Shown here piece by piece: positions 57,401 to 64,000 of a DNA stretch of 64,000 nt. Location of the stretch: the NCBI RefSeq assembly GCF_017349075.1, contig NZ_JAFMOF010000003.1, forward strand, positions 930,001 through 994,000. The letters are read 5' to 3'. Within the stretch, counting starts at the first letter, position 1. The number at the start of each line of letters is the position of its first letter. The DNA comes from Streptomyces triculaminicus (GTDB lineage: Bacteria > Actinomycetota > Actinomycetes > Streptomycetales > Streptomycetaceae). The notes under the pieces were generated by a model. It was not told where the DNA came from and searched no databases. It saw only the letters and a program-made list of their open reading frames with translations. Both the position numbers and the translations under genes were made by a program.

Positions 57401-58513
57401 CTACCGGGCCCGGAGCGTGCGCAGGAACGCCCGCAGGTCGTCGGTGAACAGCCCGGGCTCCTCCAGGGCGGCGAAGTGCCCTCCCCGCGCGAGCTCGTTC
57501 CAGTGCGCGAGGTCCGGGAACGCGGCCTCGGCGAGGCGCCGTTCGGGCCGCGCGATGTCGTGCGGGTACACCGCCACCCCCAGCGGCCCGGGGACCGGTG
57601 GCAGCGGGCGGGGCGGGGCCGCCGACGTGGGCAGGAACGCGGCGTTGTCGTAGTAGAAGTGGGCCGACGAGCCGGCGGTCCCGGTCAGCCAGTACAGCGT
57701 GACGCCGGCGAGCAGCGCGTCGCGGTCCACGGCCTCCTCGGGCGCCTTGTCCGCGCCGGTCCACTCCAGGAACTTCTCGGTGATCCAGGCGAGTTGGCCG
57801 ACGGGCGAGTCGGTCAGGCCGTAGCCGAGGGTCTGCGGCCGGGTCGTCTGGACGGCCATGTAGCCCAGGCCCTCGGCCGCCTTCGGGTCCGGCTCCTCCG
57901 GGGGCGTCAGCAGGAAGTTCACATGCGTGCCCACGACGTGCTCGCTGTCGGTCGCGCCGAGGAGCAGGGAGACGAAGGCGCCGAGGTCGCCGCCCTGCGG
58001 GACGTAGCGGTCGTAGCCGAGCGAGGCCATCAGCGCGGCCCACACGCCCGCCACCCGCTCGACGGACCAGCCGTGCCGCGTCAGCGGGCCGGAGTAGCCG
58101 AAGCCGGGCAGCGAGGGGACGACCACGTGGAAGGCGTCCGCGGGATCGCCGCCGTGGGAGCGGGGGTCGCTCAGCGGGCCGAGGACGTCCAGGAACTCGA
58201 GGAACGATCCGGGCCAGCCGTGGGTGAGCAGCAGCGGCATCGCGCCGGGCTCGGGGGAGCGGACGTGCAGGAAGTGGATGTCGGCGCCGTCGACGGTGGC
58301 GACGAACTGCGGGAACGCGTTGACGCGCGCCTCCGTGGCGCGCCAGTCGAACTCCTCGCGCCAGTAGTCGGCGAGCTCCTGGAGGTAGGGCTGCGGCACC
58401 CCGCGGCTCCAGCCGGTGTCGGGCACCGGAGCGGGCCAGCGCGTCGACGCCAGCCGCGCGCGGAGATCGTCCAGGGCTGCCTGCGGGGTCGCGACGCGGA
58501 ACGGGCGTATCAC
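57401..58513 (-). CDS. Epoxide hydrolase (EHN-domain family, 370 aa)
   Basis: The N-terminal EHN-type segment (MIRPFRVATPQAALDDLRARLASTRWPAPVPDTGW...VNAFPQFVATVDGADIHFLHVRS) is followed by HGWPGSFLEF, nucleophile Asp D176 in QGGDLGAF, and a late His in RGGHFAALEEP. Converts epoxides to diols through an alkyl-enzyme ester. Next to a divergent FAD epoxidase-like gene and a P450, it probably processes an epoxide intermediate of a secondary metabolite. ATG 58513 follows GAGGACCAGGTG. Confidence 0.9.
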   Translation of the reverse strand: MIRPFRVATPQAALDDLRARLASTRWPAPVPDTGWSRGVPQPYLQELADYWREEFDWRATEARVNAFPQFVATVDGADIHFLHVRSPEPGAMPLLLTHGWPGSFLEFLDVLGPLSDPRSHGGDPADAFHVVVPSLPGFGYSGPLTRHGWSVERVAGVWAALMASLGYDRYVPQGGDLGAFVSLLLGATDSEHVVGTHVNFLLTPPEEPDPKAAEGLGYMAVQTTRPQTLGYGLTDSPVGQLAWITEKFLEWTGADKAPEEAVDRDALLAGVTLYWLTGTAGSSAHFYYDNAAFLPTSAAPPRPLPPVPGPLGVAVYPHDIARPERRLAEAAFPDLAHWNELARGGHFAALEEPGLFTDDLRAFLRTLRAR

Positions 58514-58728
58514 CTGGTCCTCATTTCTGCTTCCGCCGTGAGGGGTCGAGCCCGGACGCTACAAGGCGGGCCGCCGGCCGCCTACGGTCCGGGACGGATC
58601 GAGCAGTCCCGGAGAAATCGGCCGCGGTCCGGTCCGTACGCCGCAACGTGGGAGAAGAGGAGTTCGCGGCCGTCGCACTAGCGTTTCCCCCACCGCTTGC
58701 TCATTCGGATCACGGGGAGGCGCACTTC

Positions 58729-60117
58729 ATGGCAGCCAAGATCGGCGACCACGCCGTCGTGCTCGGTGGCAGCATCGGCGGCCTGCTCGCCGCCCGCGTG
58801 CTCTCCGACGCCTACGACCGGGTCACCGTCATCGACCGCGACGACCTCACGGGCGCGGGCGCGGACGTGCGCCGCTCGGTGTCCTGGGCCGTCCACATCC
58901 ACGCCCTGCTCGAGCGCGGCCGGCAGATCATCGAGGAGCTGTTCCCCGGCTTCGTCGACGACATGCTCGCCCTCGACGTGCCCGTGGGCGACTACGGAAC
59001 CACCTGCCACTACTACTTCAACGGCCGGATGCTCGCGGAGACCGAGACCGGGATGGCGTGCGTGGCCGCCAACCGCCCCGTGCTCGAACACTTCCTCCGC
59101 ACCCGCGTCGCGGCCCTCCCCGGCGTCGTCCTGCGCGAGGGCACCGACATCACCGGCCTGCGCGCCTCGGCCGGCAACGGCCGCATCACCGGGGTCACCG
59201 TCCGCCCGCACGGCGACGGCGACGCCGAGGGCGCGGCCGAGACCATCGAGGCCGACCTGGTCGTCGACGCCACGGGACGGGCGTCGCGCACGCCGCGCTG
59301 GCTGGAGGAGCTCGGCTACGCACCGCCGCCCGAGGAGAAGGTCCACATGGACCTGACGTACACGACCATGGACTTCGTCGGCCCGCTGCCCGACGACCCG
59401 CTCGGCGAGGACATCGCGCTGGTCCCGACCGCGACCCCCGCGTTCCCGCGCGGGGCGATCTTCGCGCGGCTGGCCGACCGGTACGCCCTCACCCTCACCG
59501 GCATCAACGGCGACCGCGCGCCCACCGACCGCGAGGGCTTCCTCGCCTACGCCAGGACGCTGCCCATACCCCAGGTCCACGCGGCCGTCCGCGACGCCGA
59601 ACAGCGCGCCCCCGCGGGCAGTTTCCGCTTCCCCGCCAGCGTCCGGCGCCGCTACGAGCGCCTGCGGCGCTTCCCGGCGGGGTACCTGGTCATCGGGGAC
59701 GCGGCCTGCGTCTTCAACCCCGTCTACGCCCAGGGGATGACGGTGGCGGCCCTCGGGGCGACCGTGCTGGCCCGGCACCTCCAGACGCCCGGCGGCCCCC
59801 GGGCGGACGCCTACTTCCGCGACCTCGCCCGCGTCACCGACGCGCCCTGGAGCATGTCGGCCGCCGCCGACCTCGGCTACCCCCAGGTGCGCGGCCGGCG
59901 GACGGTGGCGACCCGGATGGCCAACGTCTTCATGCCCCGCGTGCAGGCCGCCGCCGCCAACGACCCCGTCGTGGCGCGGAAGTTCATCCGGACGATCTCG
60001 CTGATCGACCCGCCGCAGGGGCTGATGAAGCCGTCCGTGATCGGGCGGGTGCTGTTCGGGCCGGGCGCACGGTCCCGCTCCGGGGTTCCCGCGAACACCC
60101 CGGCAGCCTTCCGGTGA
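58729..60117 (+). CDS. FAD-dependent monooxygenase, epoxidase-like (462 aa)
   Basis: Rossmann FAD motif VVLGGSIGGLLAARVLSDAYDRVTVIDRDDL, a central FAD contact (DLVVDATGRASRTPRWLEELGY), and GDAACVFNPVYAQGMTVAALGATVLARHL, as in squalene-epoxidase-like and polyether (MonCI-type) epoxidases. GGGGAGG lies 8 bases before ATG 58729. Divergent to the epoxide hydrolase and coupled to the MFS gene (GTGA overlap at 60114). Together they suggest epoxidation followed by ring opening. Substrate unknown. Confidence 0.87.
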   Translation: MAAKIGDHAVVLGGSIGGLLAARVLSDAYDRVTVIDRDDLTGAGADVRRSVSWAVHIHALLERGRQIIEELFPGFVDDMLALDVPVGDYGTTCHYYFNGRMLAETETGMACVAANRPVLEHFLRTRVAALPGVVLREGTDITGLRASAGNGRITGVTVRPHGDGDAEGAAETIEADLVVDATGRASRTPRWLEELGYAPPPEEKVHMDLTYTTMDFVGPLPDDPLGEDIALVPTATPAFPRGAIFARLADRYALTLTGINGDRAPTDREGFLAYARTLPIPQVHAAVRDAEQRAPAGSFRFPASVRRRYERLRRFPAGYLVIGDAACVFNPVYAQGMTVAALGATVLARHLQTPGGPRADAYFRDLARVTDAPWSMSAAADLGYPQVRGRRTVATRMANVFMPRVQAAAANDPVVARKFIRTISLIDPPQGLMKPSVIGRVLFGPGARSRSGVPANTPAAFR

Positions 60118-61646
60118 CCCGACCCCGACCCACCGGCCGGCGGACCGGCGCGCCAGGGGCCGGCGGAACCGGGAGCACCGACGAACCCGGGAGCACCGAC
60201 CGGCCCGGGACCGCCGGCCCGCCCGCCGCGCGCTTCCGGTGGGGCGCGCTGGTCCTTCTGTGCTTCGCCAACTTCGCGGTCCTCCTCGACTCGCAGAGCG
60301 TCATCCTGGCGCTGCCCCGGCTGGCCGCCGACCTCGGCATGTCCACCGGCGACGCGCAGTGGGTGCTCAGCGCCAAGCTGCTGACCTTCGGCGGCCTGCT
60401 CCTGCTGGGCGGCCGGACCGCCGACCGCCTCGGGCGCCGCCGGGTCTTCATGACCGGCACGGCGCTGTTCCTCGTCAGCTCGACGGCCTGCGGCCTGGCC
60501 CCGAACGGCGCGGTGCTCATCGGCGCCCGGGCGCTGGGCGGGGTGGCGGCCGCCCTGATGGTGCCCACCGCCCTGTCGATCCTGGTGAACACCTTCCCCG
60601 AGGGCCGGAGCCGCAACACCGCGCTCGCCGGCTGGGCGGGCATCGGCGGCATCGGCGCCACGGCCGGCCTGCTCGTGGGCGGCCTGCTCACCCAGGCGCT
60701 CGGCTGGACCTGGGTGTTCTTCATCAACGTGCCCGTCAGCCTGCTCGTGCTGGCGCTCGCCCCCGCCCTGCTGACGGAGAGCCGCGCCGCCGAGCGGCAG
60801 GGCTCGTACGACGTCGCCGGAGCCGTGACCGGCACCGCCGCGCTCTTCGCGATCGTCCTCGCCGTCATCCGGGCGTCCGCCACCGGCTGGACGAGCCCGC
60901 GGACCCTCGGCCTGTTCGCCGTCGCCGCCCTGCTCGCCGCGGTGTTCGCGGCCGTCGAACGGCGGTCGGCCTCACCGCTGCTGCCCCCGGCCATGCTGCG
61001 CCGCCGCGCCCTGGCCGGCGGCGACCTCGTCACGCTGACGATGGGCATGGCGGCCTTCGGGCTGTCGGTGGCGAGCTCGCAGTACGGGCAGGTCGTGCTC
61101 GGCTACGGGCCGCTCGAGTTCGGCCTGCTGCAGTCCGTCATGCCGACCCTGGCCTTCGTGGGCGCGTACGCCGGGCAGAGCGTGGTGACCCGGGCGGGCC
61201 TCCGGCCGGTGGTCGTGGCCTGCCTGCTCCTGCTGGGCGCGGGTTCCCTGCTGCTGTCCCGGGTGCCCGCGGACGGGAGCTACGTGCCCGACATCCTGTG
61301 GGGCCTGGTCGTGTTCGGCCCCGGCCTGGGCGCCGGCACGGCCGCGGCGTCGGTGGCCGCGCTGGCGCGCGTCCCCGAGCACGCCAGCGGCGTGGCCTCC
61401 GGGCTCAACGTCGCCTCGCTGCAGATCGGCGGGGCGCTGGGGGTCGCGGTGATCACCTCGACGGCCACCACGTTCACCGCCGCGCCGGGCGGCCCGGACG
61501 GGCTGACGGCGGGCCTGCGGGCCGCCTTCCTCGCGTGCGCCGCCTGCGCCGCGCTCGGGCTGGTGCCGGCGCTCACCCTGCTGCGCCGCTCCCCGGCCGA
61601 CGCCCGGCGCGAGGCCGGGCAGCGGCCGGGGACGGGGCGGGCTTGA
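60114..61646 (+). CDS. MFS transporter, DHA2-type, probable metabolite exporter (510 aa)
   Basis: The N-terminal cytoplasmic tail of about 45 residues is Gly/Thr/Pro-rich with GSTDEPGSTDRPG repeats, then helix 1 WGALVLLCFANFAVLLDSQSVILALPRLAADLG, motif A GGRTADRLGRRRVF and motif C-like GIGGIGATAGLLVGGLLTQALGWTWVFFINVPVS. GTG 60114 shares bases with the TGA of the monooxygenase gene, so both are made together; it likely exports the pathway product. Confidence 0.88.
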   Translation: MTRPRPTGRRTGAPGAGGTGSTDEPGSTDRPGTAGPPAARFRWGALVLLCFANFAVLLDSQSVILALPRLAADLGMSTGDAQWVLSAKLLTFGGLLLLGGRTADRLGRRRVFMTGTALFLVSSTACGLAPNGAVLIGARALGGVAAALMVPTALSILVNTFPEGRSRNTALAGWAGIGGIGATAGLLVGGLLTQALGWTWVFFINVPVSLLVLALAPALLTESRAAERQGSYDVAGAVTGTAALFAIVLAVIRASATGWTSPRTLGLFAVAALLAAVFAAVERRSASPLLPPAMLRRRALAGGDLVTLTMGMAAFGLSVASSQYGQVVLGYGPLEFGLLQSVMPTLAFVGAYAGQSVVTRAGLRPVVVACLLLLGAGSLLLSRVPADGSYVPDILWGLVVFGPGLGAGTAAASVAALARVPEHASGVASGLNVASLQIGGALGVAVITSTATTFTAAPGGPDGLTAGLRAAFLACAACAALGLVPALTLLRRSPADARREAGQRPGTGRA

Positions 61647-61650
61647 GCGC

Positions 61651-62388
61651 TCACTCCCGGACGCCGCGGACGATCAGCCGCCTGGCGCGGGGGTCGTAGA
61701 CGCGGCCGTCGAAGTCGCCGAAGCACTCGACGCCGGTGAAGCCGGCTTGCTCGAACATCGCCCGCAGCTCGGCCGCGCTGTAGACGTACGAGGTCAGCGA
61801 CGCGGAGTGGGACCGGCCGTCGCGGATGAGCGTCCAGTCGGTCCGCAGCCGGGTGAAGTCGTCGAGGACGGTGTCGCGCAGCAGGACGGTCGCCCCGGGC
61901 AGGTCGACGACCTGGGGCCGCCCCACGCGCCGGGCCAGGACCTCCTTGCCCAGGACGTCGATCAGCAGCCGTCCGCCCGGGGCGAGGCTCGCGTGCGCGT
62001 TGCGCAGGACCTGGAGGTTCTTCTCCGGGTCGGAGAAGTACCCGAACGACGTGTACATGTTGATCACCACGTCGAAGGCGGCGGGCCGCGCGAACTCGGC
62101 CATGTCGGCCTCGACGAGCCCGGCGGACGCCCCGGCGGCGGCGCAGGCCTCCTTGGCCCGCTCCAGCATGGCGGCGCTGAGGTCGACGCCGGTCACCTGG
62201 TACCCCTGCCGGGCGAGCGGCACCAGGTACAGGCCGGGCCCGCAGCACAGGTCCAGCACCCGGGAGCCGGCCGGGAACGCCAGCAGCGGCGAGAAGGCCA
62301 CGTTCTCCGCCGCCTCGGCCGCCCGCCGCGGGGAGAACATGAACTCGGCGAATCCCGACCACAGGCCGTCGTTCTCGTACCAGTGCAT
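61651..62388 (-). CDS. Class I SAM-dependent methyltransferase (245 aa)
   Basis: SAM motif I VLDLCCGPGLYLVPLARQG, acidic end of strand 2 VTGVDLSAAMLERA, motif II-like FDVVINMYTSFGYF, then LAPGGRLLIDVLGKEVLARR. It probably modifies the product of the neighbouring cluster. ATG 62388 is taken because the protein then begins MHWYENDGLWSGFAEFMF as in related methyltransferases; the frame is open further but overlaps the halogenase gene. Convergent, 4-base gap, with the MFS gene. Confidence 0.86.
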   Translation of the reverse strand: MHWYENDGLWSGFAEFMFSPRRAAEAAENVAFSPLLAFPAGSRVLDLCCGPGLYLVPLARQGYQVTGVDLSAAMLERAKEACAAAGASAGLVEADMAEFARPAAFDVVINMYTSFGYFSDPEKNLQVLRNAHASLAPGGRLLIDVLGKEVLARRVGRPQVVDLPGATVLLRDTVLDDFTRLRTDWTLIRDGRSHSASLTSYVYSAAELRAMFEQAGFTGVECFGDFDGRVYDPRARRLIVRGVRE

Positions 62389-62441
62389 GAGCGTCCCGTC
62401 CTCGTCCTCTCGATGGCCTTCGTGTCCCGCCCGGATGCCGC

Positions 62442-64000
62442 TCACGCGCGCGTGCCGTGGGCGCCGTGCAGGACCTTGAGGTAGGCGAGGTGGTCGGGCA
62501 GGGCGGCCGCGTAGATGTCGCGCTCCTTGTCGATGTGCTCGAACATCTCCCACGCGGCGTCGTCGTTCATCAGCTCCACCGACGGTGGGGCCTTGGTGAA
62601 GCCGAACTCCATCCCGGACAGGATCGCCCACAGGCTGCGGGTCTCGAACAGCCGCAGCTGGCTGCCGTCGGGGATGATCACGCTCTGCGCGTACTCGGTG
62701 AGCTTCTGCGCCAGGCTGTCGGGAACCGGCGCCTCGCGGACCGCCCGCCAGAACTCGGTGTCGTCGCGGTCGGTGAGGCAGTAGTGCATGACGATGAAGT
62801 CGCGCAGGTCCTCGAACGCGCTCGTCATCAGCTCGTTGTAACGGGTGACCCGGCGCTCGTCCAGGTCGCTGTCCGGGAAGTGCAGGACGAGCAGCGCCAG
62901 CTGGTACTCGATCAACGCGATGGTCGTGGACTCGAGCGGCTCGACGAAGCAGCTGGACAGGCCCACCGCGACGCAGTTGTTCACCCAGGACCGGCGGTTG
63001 TGCCCCACCCGCATCCGGATGTGGTTGGCCGGCACGTCGTGCGCCCGGGGGCCCAGGAAGTCGCGCAGCTCCTGCTCGGCCTTCTCCGGGGTCGTGGTGC
63101 GGCTCGAATAGACGTAGCCGGTGCCCTCGCGGTGGTAGAGCGGGATCTCCCAGATCCAGCCGTCGCCCCGGGCGTTGGCCGTCGTGTAGGGCCGTAGTCC
63201 GTCGCCGGGGTGGTCGGCCGGCAGGGCGATCGCCGAGTCGCACAGCAGCGTGTCCCGCTCGCTGACGAACGGCTCGTGCAGGGCCTCGTTGATCAGTAGC
63301 CCGCGGAATCCGGAGCAGTCGAGGAAGAGGTCGGCGTGGAGTTCGGCGCCGGTGTCCGTCACGACCTTCTCGATGTGCCCCCGGGGGTCGAGCGCGACGG
63401 CCTTCACGTCGGCCACCAGGTGGCGCACTCCCCGGCCCGTCGCCAGGTCCCGGAGGTACTCGGCGATGAGGGCTGCGTCGAAGTGGTAGGCGTAGCGGTA
63501 GCCGGGGTCGGGCGCGTCGGTGCCCGGCAGGGGCTTGGGGGCCTTGTCGAGCTCGCACAGCCGCTGCAGGGCCATGCCCGCGTCGCCGAACGTGGCGCGG
63601 ACGCGCGGATCCCCCGCCAGCCGTTGCTTCAGCCAGAAATGGGCCAGTGAGACGCCCCGGCCGAAGCGCTTGTGAAAGGGCTGCTCGTAACTCGGCACCG
63701 GTGGTTCGGGAACGGTGAAGAAGGGATGGAAATAGGTGTGCCGGCTGCCGTCCGGACGCGGTTTCCGCCAGTCGTTGAACCGGACCGCCGACTTGAACGC
63801 CGCATTGCACCGCGGCATCCAGTCCTCCTCCTTCATGCCGAGAAAGGCGAATGTCGTCCGCAGGGTGGGGACCGTGGCCTCGCCCACCCCGATCCGGCCG
63901 ATGCGGGCCGATTCGACGAGTGTTATCTCGACTTTCCCGCCGAACGCGCGGTTCAGATAGGCGGCGGACAGCCAGCCCGCTGTTCCGCCGCCGACGATCA
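62442..64000 (-). CDS. Flavin-dependent tryptophan-halogenase-family enzyme (about 519 aa seen; N-terminus outside window)
   Basis: Reading from the right edge the product begins IVGGGTAGWLSAAYLNRAFGG, the FAD motif, then GRIGVGEATVPTLR, NAAFKSAVRF with the active-site Lys, GWIWEIPLYHREGTGYVYS (the WxWxIP halogenase hallmark), and GLSSCFVEPLESTTIAL near the chloride/substrate site. The enzyme uses FADH2, O2 and halide to make HOCl/HOBr that is guided to the substrate by the Lys. Only the first few residues are missing. Whether the substrate is free tryptophan or another aromatic or pyrrole cannot be told from this. 53 bases upstream of the methyltransferase in the same direction. Confidence 0.93.
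   Translation of the reverse strand, partial: IVGGGTAGWLSAAYLNRAFGGKVEITLVESARIGRIGVGEATVPTLRTTFAFLGMKEEDWMPRCNAAFKSAVRFNDWRKPRPDGSRHTYFHPFFTVPEPPVPSYEQPFHKRFGRGVSLAHFWLKQRLAGDPRVRATFGDAGMALQRLCELDKAPKPLPGTDAPDPGYRYAYHFDAALIAEYLRDLATGRGVRHLVADVKAVALDPRGHIEKVVTDTGAELHADLFLDCSGFRGLLINEALHEPFVSERDTLLCDSAIALPADHPGDGLRPYTTANARGDGWIWEIPLYHREGTGYVYSSRTTTPEKAEQELRDFLGPRAHDVPANHIRMRVGHNRRSWVNNCVAVGLSSCFVEPLESTTIALIEYQLALLVLHFPDSDLDERRVTRYNELMTSAFEDLRDFIVMHYCLTDRDDTEFWRAVREAPVPDSLAQKLTEYAQSVIIPDGSQLRLFETRSLWAILSGMEFGFTKAPPSVELMNDDAAWEMFEHIDKERDIYAAALPDHLAYLKVLHGAHGTRA

Overview
The window is very GC-rich actinobacterial DNA with G/C at most third codon positions, GTG/TTG starts, 4-base GTGA/ATGA stop-start overlaps and Streptomyces-type gene families. 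It is most likely a Streptomyces or close relative. I saw no rRNA, tRNA, insertion sequence or CRISPR array. All identifications come from reading the sequence and from memory of the families; no database search was run.

Region 1 (1-11524) is a phage-defence island. On the minus strand lie pglW (NERD nuclease-like domain plus two kinase-like domains) and, translationally coupled to it, the first 193 codons of pglX. This is the edge of a BREX type 2 (Pgl) system whose other genes should lie left of base 1. On the plus strand follow two paralogous genes for PD-(D/E)XK-like plus DUF2075-type helicase proteins. Each is preceded by the same leader, whose hairpin buries the ribosome-binding site just before the start codon. 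A small membrane peptide gene and a beta-family (PF14350-like) gene complete the island.

Region 2 (11525-41955) is a complete-looking contractile injection system (eCIS/CIS) of the Streptomyces type: sheath, tube, baseplate proteins, hub and spike, PAAR-like tip, two J-like wedge proteins, AAA ATPase, DUF4255 cap protein, a very large DUF4157 protein that is also the only tape-measure candidate, a beta-helix protein and an endolysin-like amidase without signal peptide. Most genes overlap by 1-8 bases. The C-terminal end of the DUF4157 protein and the small gene after it are clearly less GC-rich than the rest and look like an exchangeable effector/immunity pair. Two genes (ATPase and DUF4157 protein) are split by apparent -1 frameshifts at G/C runs, which may be assembly errors. 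No receptor-binding fibre was recognised.

Region 3 (42144-51559) holds lpdA, a C-terminally shortened FAD oxidase, a TetR regulator, a phthalate-dioxygenase-reductase-type electron carrier (TTG start, with a palindrome at its promoter), a CYP199-like P450 expected to act on para-substituted benzoates, an MFS pump, a class III aminotransferase and a DUF1905 protein, closed by a perfect 22-bp bidirectional terminator.

Region 4 (51564-64000) starts with an alpha/beta hydrolase, an SDR and an ECF42-type sigma factor with its YCII/DGPF partner. It then enters what looks like a secondary-metabolite cluster: P450, alpha/beta hydrolase with Cys at the nucleophile position, epoxide hydrolase, FAD epoxidase/hydroxylase, MFS exporter, methyltransferase and a flavin-dependent halogenase cut by the right edge.
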